DNA of 45,278 bases, taken from contig JAFYOX010000056.1 of assembly GCA_017547755.1 (NCBI GenBank), positions 1 through 45,278 on the forward strand. Reading direction: 5' to 3'. Made by a program: the position numbers and the translations under genes. Position 1 is the stretch's first letter, and the number at the start of each line of letters is the position of its first letter. Of the stretch, positions 1 to 6,539 are shown piece after piece. The notes below the pieces were generated by a model that was given only the letters and a program-made list of their open reading frames with translations, did no database searches and was not told the DNA's origin. Origin of the DNA: Clostridia bacterium. GTDB taxonomy: Bacteria > Bacillota > Clostridia > Oscillospirales > CAG-272.

Positions 1-263
1 CCATTCGTGCCGAACTGCTTCAGTTTTTCTTCCTTTTTCTTTGTTTTTTGCAGCGGAACAAAAATCTGATTCCATACCTTGGTGCCGTATTCCACCTGTT
101 CGATGTGGGCGTTGACGGAATCGAGGGTAGCGTTTACCTTGTCGAAAATTTTCAGACATTTCTTCGCGCAGACCTTGCGGCAGATATAATTTCCGTCCGC
201 CAGTTTCTGTTCGGAGACCAGACCTACTTCCGCTCCGCAGATTGCACAGTTATGTTTTGCCAT
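1..263 (-). CDS. DUF4428-type zinc-ribbon protein (3' end cut by window)
   Basis: The visible 87 residues start with a Cys-x2-Cys pair (NCAICGAEVG) followed by the spacing typical of DUF4428, with a second Cys pair further on (VCAKKC). This looks like a small zinc-binding treble-clef or ribbon module, as known for DUF4428 proteins of Firmicutes. The part after residue 35 is charged and probably helical, ending in a lysine-rich stretch at the window edge. The start ATG at 263 is preceded by GGGGG at a normal distance. It follows the DUF6935-like gene by 53 bases on the same strand, so the two are probably co-transcribed. The function of the family is unknown to me; cytoplasmic location is inferred from the absence of a signal peptide or membrane segment. 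Confidence 0.75.
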   Translation of the reverse strand, partial: MAKHNCAICGAEVGLVSEQKLADGNYICRKVCAKKCLKIFDKVNATLDSVNAHIEQVEYGTKVWNQIFVPLQKTKKKEEKLKQFGTN

Positions 264-316
264 GATGATTCCCCCTGTTTATATGGAAATATGTTTTTTA
301 TTGTGTGATGCCGGGA

Positions 317-895
317 TCACGCCCACGGATCGGCAGATTTTGGATCACGGATGCTCACCATCAGGAACTGATCCCACAGGAACCATTTTCCGTCACTGCC
401 GCGCTGGCGAAGCACAATTTCACGCGGATTGTCCGCGCCGCCGCTTCGGATAAACAGCTTTTTGTATCCTTCGTTTGCATCGGAATAAGGATTGGTTTCC
501 ACGGTGATCACAAACGGCTCGTCGGGGGTATATTCGTTTTCGGGAACCGCCCCCTTGAAATAGGAAAAAGGCACATGATGTCCGTTCCGGAAACGGTCGT
601 TCAGAAAAGAAATTTCATAATTCGACAGGGGTCTCGGTCCCTTCAGGAAGTTGAGCATTTCCGTCCCGATATTTCTGTCCGCCGCATATACGCAGAGAAC
701 GCAGACGGTCAGTGCCGCTGTCTGAAACGGGGTATCCAGTACCGCTTCGGGAAGCGCCTGCAGTTCTGCAAGACATTCGGGAAGGGCACGGAAGGTAAAA
801 GTTTCCTTATGATTTGCCAGATTTTTTGCCGCGCCCGATACCGTATTCTTTACGGCATCGTCCACGTTTTTCTTGAGTTTATCAAAGATTGACAT
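317..895 (-). CDS. DUF6935-like protein
   Basis: A 192-residue soluble protein. Residues 1-30 form a probable amphipathic helix (MSIFDKLKKNVDDAVKNTVS). They are followed by an LPE-x-LAELQALPEA segment, a YAADR motif, an NFLKGPRPLS motif and a C-terminal WFLWDQFL...KSADPWA ending. From memory these match the family labelled DUF6935, which occurs in clostridia next to small zinc-ribbon and bacteriocin-like or stress genes. No catalytic residues can be assigned. The start is set by AGGAGG 6 bases upstream of the ATG. It lies in a three-gene minus-strand group with the membrane protein at 913-1509 and the zinc ribbon at 1-263. The family label is from recall of conserved words and should be treated as likely rather than certain. 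Confidence 0.7.
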   Translation of the reverse strand: MSIFDKLKKNVDDAVKNTVSGAAKNLANHKETFTFRALPECLAELQALPEAVLDTPFQTAALTVCVLCVYAADRNIGTEMLNFLKGPRPLSNYEISFLNDRFRNGHHVPFSYFKGAVPENEYTPDEPFVITVETNPYSDANEGYKKLFIRSGGADNPREIVLRQRGSDGKWFLWDQFLMVSIRDPKSADPWA

Positions 896-912
896 TCAAA
901 TCCTCCTGAAAA

Positions 913-1509
913 TTATTGATTATCCAATTTTGTTGCTGCGCCGAACAGCAGGATCAGGTCTTTTTCGGCTTCATAGGCCAAAAATCCGCTTTGGTTATCG
1001 TGTACGTATATCCGTTCACCGCTTGCGTATTCTATATCAAGGATTTCACCGTACATATCCGGCAGACCGCTGACACTATGGTAATATCCGTTATACTGCG
1101 CGAAATTGTATGCTGCTGCGATTTCCCGGAGACGTACCATAAAATCGGTTTCTGCCTTGTATTCCGCCCGATCGCTTTCTCCCTGCCTGTCATACCAATC
1201 GTATCTGACAATCACTTCACCATCCTGCAGAACAGCGTCAAGCTTATAGACACGATACCCCAGTTCCTCCGCATCGACTGCGGAAAACAGCGAGATCTCC
1301 GCGTGGAATTCCACTATTTCCGTGGATTCGATCACTTTGGGCACATCTGCCTGCTCCTGACTGACAACGCCGCCGTCGATGTGATCCGTGTTTTCTTCAG
1401 AAGTTCTTCGCCAGACTGCGGCGATCCCACCTGCAATCGCTGTAACCATGAGGGCAATTCCAAGTCCCGCAAACAGCCATTTCATTGGATTCTCTCTCTT
1501 TCTCATCAT
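913..1509 (-). CDS. membrane-anchored protein of unknown function
   Basis: A 198-residue protein with one N-terminal membrane segment (about residues 10-31, WLFAGLGIALMVTAIAGG) and no lipobox, so the remaining ~165 residues are probably extracytoplasmic. The soluble part has beta-rich, acidic sequence without a family I recognise. Two starts are possible: ATG 1509, with AAGGAAG upstream, or the internal Met at residue 9, with GAGAG upstream. The first is given. The stop codon lies about 15 bases before the next start (895), with the next gene's ribosome binding site in between, which indicates co-transcription with the DUF6935-like gene. I find no convincing promoter directly upstream, only an AT-rich 11-bp tandem repeat at 1525-1546. 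Confidence 0.7.
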   Translation of the reverse strand: MMRKRENPMKWLFAGLGIALMVTAIAGGIAAVWRRTSEENTDHIDGGVVSQEQADVPKVIESTEIVEFHAEISLFSAVDAEELGYRVYKLDAVLQDGEVIVRYDWYDRQGESDRAEYKAETDFMVRLREIAAAYNFAQYNGYYHSVSGLPDMYGEILDIEYASGERIYVHDNQSGFLAYEAEKDLILLFGAATKLDNQ

Positions 1510-1524
1510 TTGTTTACTTCCTTA

Positions 1525-1546
1525 TTTAATCAGAATTTAATCAGAA
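1525..1546. repeat. perfect 11-bp tandem repeat
   Basis: TTTAATCAGAA occurs twice in direct succession (1525-1535 and 1536-1546), just upstream of the minus-strand gene at 913-1509. It could be a regulator site or slippage-prone AT-rich DNA. Confidence 0.6.
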
Positions 1547-1579
1547 CCTCTGTATTATTTCCGGATGTAAAGCCATCCC

Positions 1580-1608
1580 TTGACCAAGCCGGGACTTCAT
1601 GGTATAAT
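1580..1608 (+). promoter_or_regulatory. SigA-type promoter
   Basis: TTGACC (1580-1585) and TATAAT (1603-1608) are separated by exactly 17 bases. Transcription would begin near 1615 and run through a long leader into the lipoprotein gene at 1880. Confidence 0.75.
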
Positions 1609-1614
1609 AAGGTA

Positions 1615-1871
1615 AGATAATAAAAATATTTTTGGGCGGTCTCTGTGTTCGTTGGCGCGTTGACAGAGAACAGTATGTGAAAAAACATCATACCGGGGTA
1701 CCCAAAAAATTCGCGGCGCAAGGCATATCTATACCCTCCTTCGATAACCTGCAAGTCTATTATAAGGAGATCTCCCTCTTTTTACGCCACCCTCATACTC
1801 AAAAAGGGTGGGGAAAACAGAAATTCTTTTGAAAAAGGGTGGGGATTTGGGTGGGAAATCCACGTGAAAGG
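1615..1871 (+). promoter_or_regulatory. putative structured 5' leader RNA
   Basis: Several complementary segments are visible by eye. TTTTTGGG (1629-1636) can pair with CCCAAAAA (1701-1708). TCTCTGT (1640-1646) can pair with ACAGAGA (1663-1669). GTATG (1673-1677) can pair with CATAC (1689-1693). One CCACCCT (1787-1793) can pair with any of three downstream GGGTGG copies (1805-1811, 1836-1842, 1849-1855); the first two sit in a 14-base direct repeat, and the third is the loop of a GGATTT/AAATCC hairpin next to the ribosome binding site (1866-1871). This geometry would allow alternative pairing, but no known riboswitch class was recognised. Confidence 0.4.
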
Positions 1872-1879
1872 TAAAAAAT

Positions 1880-3247
1880 ATGAAAAAAATCCTCCTGATA
1901 TTGCTTGGCCTTGTTATGCTCGTTTCCGGTCTTGGCGGATGTTCCGGCCGGGAGCGTCCCAGTCCGGATGCTCCCGTAACGCTCACGATGTGGCACGTAT
2001 ACGGAAGTCAGACGGAATCTCCTCTCAACAATCTGATCGATGAATTCAACCGTACGGTCGGCCGGGAAAACGGCGTGACCATACATGTTGTATCTGTCAC
2101 CAGCTCCTCGGCAATCGACAAAGCCCTGAAGGCTTCCGCGGACGGAGAACCCGGAGCTGAAAAACTTCCGGATCTGTTCACGGCATATCCCCGTGTTGCG
2201 GAAATCGTGGGCCATGAAAATCTTCTCGCATGGGACGAATATTTTACCGAAACGGAACTTGATGCTTTTGAAGATTCCTTTCTCGGGGAAGGGTATTTTG
2301 ACGGACGCATTCTGATGCTTCCGATCGCGAAATCCACCGAAGCCTTCTATATCAACAAAACGATTTTTGACCGCTTCAGCCGCGACACAGGGATCACTAC
2401 GGATCTGCTGACTTCGTTTGACGGTATTTTTTCTGCGGCAAATGCGTATTACGATTGGTCGGACGGACAGAATTTTCTGCAGATCAACGACTATTATCAC
2501 TACGCTTTCGTCGGTACGAAAACCCTCGGTAGTGAGTTCATTGTAAACGGCAGACTCATGACAGATGCTCCTGCTTTTGAGGCGGTCTGGAATCCTCTTG
2601 CCGAAGCTGCCATTTACGGCGGAATCTGCCTGGATGACGGCTATGCCGCTTCGCGATGGAAAACTGTAGAAATTATTGCAAATACGGGATCTACGGCGGA
2701 CATCCTCTATCAGCCCGATTTCATGGTCAATGCAGATAATTCCACGGAAGAAATCACCGCTATTACACTCCCTTTTCCGGTATTTGATGCGGATAATCCC
2801 ATCGCTGTACATCGCGGCGGCGGACTGTTTGCGCTCAGAAATGAAGATGAACGCAAAAACTATGCCGCATACATTTTCGCAGAATGGCTGACGGAATCGG
2901 AAAACAATCTGGCGTTTGCATCGCAGGCCGGATATCTTCCCGTCACCACCGAAGGGTTCGAACTTCTTTTTGACAAAATCGATACCATGGGGGAAAGCTC
3001 CCGCAGTCTCTATCAAGCCGTGGATACGATGATGTCGGACTACACCCTGTATGCGCTTCCGCTGTACGCAGGTGCCTCCGAAAAACAGCTTGCTTTTGAA
3101 AAGAATGTCAAAACGGTTCTGAAATCCGCACATAACCATTTTCTCAAACGGGTAAGTGCCGGAGAAGATGCGGATGCGGTCCTCCGTGAACTGACAGCAC
3201 AGTCGCTGGATGAGATCCGCAGACTGTCCGCAGAGAGAGGGGAGTGA
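1880..3247 (+). CDS. extracellular solute-binding lipoprotein (family 1), no permease nearby
   Basis: A 455-residue protein with a lipoprotein signal peptide (MKKILLILLGLVMLVSGLGG then Cys, lipobox LGGC). A family-1 ABC solute-binding fold follows: the TMWHVYG opening strand, an EFNRTVG helix and a MLPIAKSTEAFYIN hinge-like segment are typical of sugar/oligosaccharide-binding proteins. It would sit on the outer face of the membrane. Unlike standard sugar importers, no permease or ATPase genes follow. Instead the stop codon overlaps the start of a membrane-bound LuxR-type regulator. I infer that it may act as a ligand-sensing partner of that regulator, or supply a transporter encoded elsewhere. 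The ribosome binding site GAAAGG lies 8 bases before the ATG, and transcription probably starts at the promoter at 1580-1608. Confidence 0.85.
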   Translation: MKKILLILLGLVMLVSGLGGCSGRERPSPDAPVTLTMWHVYGSQTESPLNNLIDEFNRTVGRENGVTIHVVSVTSSSAIDKALKASADGEPGAEKLPDLFTAYPRVAEIVGHENLLAWDEYFTETELDAFEDSFLGEGYFDGRILMLPIAKSTEAFYINKTIFDRFSRDTGITTDLLTSFDGIFSAANAYYDWSDGQNFLQINDYYHYAFVGTKTLGSEFIVNGRLMTDAPAFEAVWNPLAEAAIYGGICLDDGYAASRWKTVEIIANTGSTADILYQPDFMVNADNSTEEITAITLPFPVFDADNPIAVHRGGGLFALRNEDERKNYAAYIFAEWLTESENNLAFASQAGYLPVTTEGFELLFDKIDTMGESSRSLYQAVDTMMSDYTLYALPLYAGASEKQLAFEKNVKTVLKSAHNHFLKRVSAGEDADAVLRELTAQSLDEIRRLSAERGE

Positions 3248-4917
3248 CCGTTCTCATGAACATGAAACTGACCGGTCTACTGCGTATTTTCAGACAGTAC
3301 CGTCTGGCCGGAAGCACGCTCCGGAGACGTTTGTTTCTCTACTTCATCTCGTCCATTGCACTGATTCTTGCCCTGATCCTGCTGCTTCTGAACCTGTTCG
3401 GGATCCTGAATCCGACCAACGCGCAGCTGATGGACACCATGGAATCCGGTCTTTCCGTATTCTGTTCTCAGGCAACGCACAATACGGATAAGATCGCCGC
3501 GTATGCCATTTCCTTTTCCTCCCATCTCGAAGATAATATTCAGAATTACCTGACCGAACAGAATCTGACTTTTGACGAACTCCGGGACAATACCGACGCT
3601 GTCACAGCTCTGCAGAGTCAGCTTTACGATACAGCCTACCTGCATATGCAGCTTGCCCCGTCCAGCGGTGTCTTCTATCTTCTGAACACCACGGTCAACA
3701 GCCGCTCCGAGGTGCCGCTTTATAACGGGATCTATCTGAAATATGTCAATCTCGTATCCGACAGTACGGTGAACAACGAATTTTCGCTTTACCGCGGATC
3801 GTATGCCACCGGAAAAGAACATGGCATCACCTTCCACAGCGGATGGCAGAATGAGATGCAGACGGACTTTTTTGATACCTTCGCCGATACCTTTACGGAC
3901 GGCGTACACTATGCTCTCAGTCCCGCAGTCAAGATTCCCGACACATGGGAACGTGCGAGATATGTTTATGTGCCGGTCCGCGATATGCAGGAAAATGTCA
4001 TCGGTGTCTGCGGATTTGAGATCAACGATCTGTATTTCCAGCTGATGCACAAAGCGGAAAACGACGGTACCGCTCCCATCATGTACGCGCTTCTGGATGA
4101 CCGAAGCGGTACATACAGCGGACAGTTCAGCATCAATCAGTACGGCATTGCCGACAATGCGGAAGGCGGCATCCGGATCCATGAAAAAAAGGGACTGTCG
4201 TATTTTGATTTCGGTACCGACACCTGCGTCGGAAAGACCTGTGAAGTCATGATCGGCGGAGAAACTTATCTCGCGGCGATCATGCTGCCTGAAGAGGTTT
4301 TTGACAACCGGATCCGGCAGGGACAGCTCAATGCAACAGCGATCATACTGATCGTGGTAATTACCGCTTTCATCTGCTGTGTCGTGATCAGCCGGAAGTA
4401 TGTTTCTCCGATCTTAAAAAAGCTGGAGCAGGTGCGTTCCCGCGGCGGCGACGTGTCCCATCTCAGCATTCCGGAAATCGACGATCTGATCGATTATCTG
4501 GAAGCCAGGGACATCGGGTACGAACAGCGTCTGCGGGAGCTGGAATCCGCAAAGCATGCCGCGGAAGAGGAAGCATCACGTGCAAAGGAAGCCTACGAAA
4601 AAGCGCTGTCCGATTATGAAACCGCACAGCGTGAAATCCAGTCGCTTGCAGAAGACCGCCGGCACGATATTGTGCTGGAAGACTTTGAATTTTTCCTCTG
4701 CAACCTCAGTTCGCTGACCCCCAAAGAATACAGCATATACGAGTTGTATCTTGAAGGAAAAACAGCAAAGGAAATCATGGAAATTCTGGATATCAAGGAA
4801 AACACCATGAAATTCCATAACAAAAACATCTATTCCAAGCTCGGGATCTCTTCCCGCAAACAGCTTCTGAAATTTGCCGCTCTGAAAAAACAGCAGGAAA
4901 CGAAAGAAACGCCTTGA
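3244..4917 (+). CDS. membrane-bound sensor with C-terminal LuxR-type HTH
   Basis: A 557-residue one-component regulator. A first membrane segment (about residues 27-52) and a second (about 363-385) enclose a ~310-residue extracytoplasmic region that is probably a Cache-like ligand domain. A short linker and a charged coiled coil (about 415-470) follow, then a LuxR-family HTH at the C-terminus (SLTPKEYSIYELYLEGKTAK... with KENTMKFHNKNIYSKLGISS as recognition part). The start is uncertain: a GTG at 3244 overlaps the lipoprotein stop codon, while ATG 3256 or 3262 lies at a better distance from GAGGGG. No kinase, receiver or nucleotide-binding motif is visible. The tight coupling to the solute-binding protein suggests the two form a receptor pair acting on an unlinked target. 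Confidence 0.8.
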   Translation: MTVLMNMKLTGLLRIFRQYRLAGSTLRRRLFLYFISSIALILALILLLLNLFGILNPTNAQLMDTMESGLSVFCSQATHNTDKIAAYAISFSSHLEDNIQNYLTEQNLTFDELRDNTDAVTALQSQLYDTAYLHMQLAPSSGVFYLLNTTVNSRSEVPLYNGIYLKYVNLVSDSTVNNEFSLYRGSYATGKEHGITFHSGWQNEMQTDFFDTFADTFTDGVHYALSPAVKIPDTWERARYVYVPVRDMQENVIGVCGFEINDLYFQLMHKAENDGTAPIMYALLDDRSGTYSGQFSINQYGIADNAEGGIRIHEKKGLSYFDFGTDTCVGKTCEVMIGGETYLAAIMLPEEVFDNRIRQGQLNATAIILIVVITAFICCVVISRKYVSPILKKLEQVRSRGGDVSHLSIPEIDDLIDYLEARDIGYEQRLRELESAKHAAEEEASRAKEAYEKALSDYETAQREIQSLAEDRRHDIVLEDFEFFLCNLSSLTPKEYSIYELYLEGKTAKEIMEILDIKENTMKFHNKNIYSKLGISSRKQLLKFAALKKQQETKETP

Positions 4918-4937
4918 AATAGAACAATGGCAAAAGA

Positions 4938-4966
4938 AAAACTCGCGGGACGCGCGAGTTTTTCAC
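4938..4966 (+). terminator. rho-independent terminator
   Basis: AAAACTCGCG (4938-4947) pairs with CGCGAGTTTT (4953-4962) around a 5-base loop and runs into T-rich sequence. It ends the lipoprotein/regulator operon. Confidence 0.85.
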
Positions 4967-5085
4967 TTTTTACTGCATGATTAAATTTTCTCTTCGTTTG
5001 ATTGAAGCACCGGTACAGCTGTCGGAGGATAAGTGAACGCAGAAAATTCCCGTTTTCCGGGAGTTTCCGTTCAGATACAGCGCGC

Positions 5086-5114
5086 TTGTTTTCTGCGGAT
5101 TCCTGTGATATACT
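5086..5114 (+). promoter_or_regulatory. SigA-type promoter with extended -10
   Basis: TTGTTT (5086-5091), 17 bases, then TATACT (5109-5114) preceded by TG one base upstream. It drives the XRE regulator. Confidence 0.75.
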
Positions 5115-5144
5115 GAAATTACCAAAGAAAAGGAGGAATCCGGG

Positions 5145-6464
5145 ATGAAACTCAACCTCGGTGAAAATATACGCAGATACCGCAAGCGCATCGACTGGAC
5201 GCAGGAACAGCTTGCCGACCGGCTCGGTGTGTCCTATCAGTCCGTCAGCCGCTGGGAGTGCGGCGACGGTTATCCGGACATGGAACATCTGCCGACTCTT
5301 GCCAGACTGTTTTCCGTCACGATCGATGACCTGATCGGATATGGGAGCGAAAACGATAAACTGTCGGGGCAGGAGATGGGAAAACAATTTGAAAAATTGC
5401 TCCGAAAGGGAGAGATCGACGAGATCACAGCGTTCATGCGCCTGATCCGGTACGAATATCTCGATAAATTTGATCAGATTTTTCACGCTCTGTATTCGCT
5501 CTCTTATTGTGACCGGCCGGACGGAAAGCTGTACGAATCCCCGGAATTCATGGAAGAACTGCGGCTTCTGGTCGGGGAATATCTGAAATGCGGCACAAAG
5601 ACATGGGCAAAAACATCGCTGATCGAAATCATGATCCGGCTGGAAGACGATGAGCATTTCGAACGTCTGGCAGAAGAATACTATGTTTCCGAAGGACAGG
5701 ATCTGAGCCTCAACGGCATGCTGCTGCAGCGAGCAAAGATCAAAAAGGACATCGGAACCTACCAGCTTACCCGTGCGGTCAAAAAAATGCAGGATTTCTA
5801 TTCCTGTTTCGAACACATGGAATGGACAGAGGATCCGGCTTGGAAAAATGCGGCGGAAAATCTTCCCGATGTACCGGAACGCGATCCGTTTTTCTGTGCC
5901 GCACAGAGCCGCCGGAAACTGGAAATGCTCCATACGTTCAATGCGGTCGTACCGGATGCGCTCCATCCGGTCTCCGGCGACGGGGAACTTGACCTGTGGG
6001 GCATTCTCCGGGTGGAGATCGGCATTTTCTACGCCGCACAGTTATCCGCCTGCGGAGAATACGAACTTTCGCTGACGGTTCTCGAGGACTGTGCCTCCCT
6101 GATCGAACAGCTTTACGATTTCCCGGAAAGTATGGAACAGTACGGAAAATGCTGTAAGCACGATTTTCCGAAGATCACCTGCAAATCGCCGGAACTGGCG
6201 GGAATCATCGCATACCGTTCGCCGGCGTTTGACGAAGGTATTCCGGTGGACATCCTGATCACCTATCACCCGGAACGTGATTTCAAACAAATCAAAGACC
6301 CCGGCGAATATTATCATCTCGGTATGCTCGGCGGGTGGCAGTATCACTTCCTGACGAAAAGCAATATCCTGTACAAAGGCTTCTGCTCCGAATGGCTCGA
6401 TCCCATCCGGAATCATCCGCGATACCTCGCCGTCGTCGAGAGAATCCGGAAGTACCAGAACTGA
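5145..6464 (+). CDS. XRE-family transcriptional regulator with large C-terminal domain
   Basis: A 439-residue protein. Residues 4-60 form a clear Xre/Cro HTH: LGENIRRYRKRIDWTQEQLA, then a recognition helix around SYQSVSRWECGDGYPD. The following ~370 residues are acidic, helical and rich in Trp/Tyr, resembling the TPR-like sensory regions of some Firmicute XRE regulators, but no defined family is recognised. The start is fixed by AAAGGAGG 9 bases upstream and by the promoter ending at 5114. The gene stands alone between two terminators, so its target is not obvious; it may regulate itself. It is cytoplasmic, without membrane segments. No sign of truncation is seen. Confidence 0.85.
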   Translation: MKLNLGENIRRYRKRIDWTQEQLADRLGVSYQSVSRWECGDGYPDMEHLPTLARLFSVTIDDLIGYGSENDKLSGQEMGKQFEKLLRKGEIDEITAFMRLIRYEYLDKFDQIFHALYSLSYCDRPDGKLYESPEFMEELRLLVGEYLKCGTKTWAKTSLIEIMIRLEDDEHFERLAEEYYVSEGQDLSLNGMLLQRAKIKKDIGTYQLTRAVKKMQDFYSCFEHMEWTEDPAWKNAAENLPDVPERDPFFCAAQSRRKLEMLHTFNAVVPDALHPVSGDGELDLWGILRVEIGIFYAAQLSACGEYELSLTVLEDCASLIEQLYDFPESMEQYGKCCKHDFPKITCKSPELAGIIAYRSPAFDEGIPVDILITYHPERDFKQIKDPGEYYHLGMLGGWQYHFLTKSNILYKGFCSEWLDPIRNHPRYLAVVERIRKYQN

Positions 6465-6466
6465 AC

Positions 6467-6517
6467 AAAAACCACAGCCGATGAGGAATCATAGGATCAC
6501 TCATCGGCTGTGGTTTT
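6467..6517. terminator. strong bidirectional terminator
   Basis: An 18-bp perfect stem (6467-6484 with 6500-6517, core ACCACAGCCGATGAG) is flanked by A and T runs on both sides. It ends the XRE gene from the left and the molybdenum hydroxylase operon from the right. Confidence 0.9.
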
Positions 6518-6539
6518 CTATGCAGAAGTATAAAGGATA

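Larger units (their letters stand above)
1510..1879. other. gene-free stretch with plus-strand promoter and structured leader
   Basis: I see no credible gene in these 370 bases. They hold an 11-bp perfect tandem repeat (1525-1546) and a near-consensus promoter reading to the right (1580-1608). After that comes a roughly 265-base leader rich in complementary segments that ends at the solute-binding-protein gene. The weak reading frames that cross it on both strands have no family resemblance. Confidence 0.6.

Noticed and set aside
1688-1726. 12-codon minus-strand reading frame with a perfect AAGGAGG eight bases upstream
   Set aside because: No usable promoter is seen on that strand and it lies inside the plus-strand leader; the match to a ribosome binding site is likely a coincidence.
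1766-1785. GGAGATCTCC followed by CTCTTTTT as a terminator of a small RNA
   Set aside because: The palindrome has no room for a loop of at least three bases, so a stable terminator hairpin cannot form.
1801-1861. AAAAAGGGTGG segments as a T-box antiterminator
   Set aside because: The first half resembles the T-box consensus, but the following ACCGCG is absent in both copies, no terminator follows, and the gene is not an amino-acid or tRNA synthetase gene.
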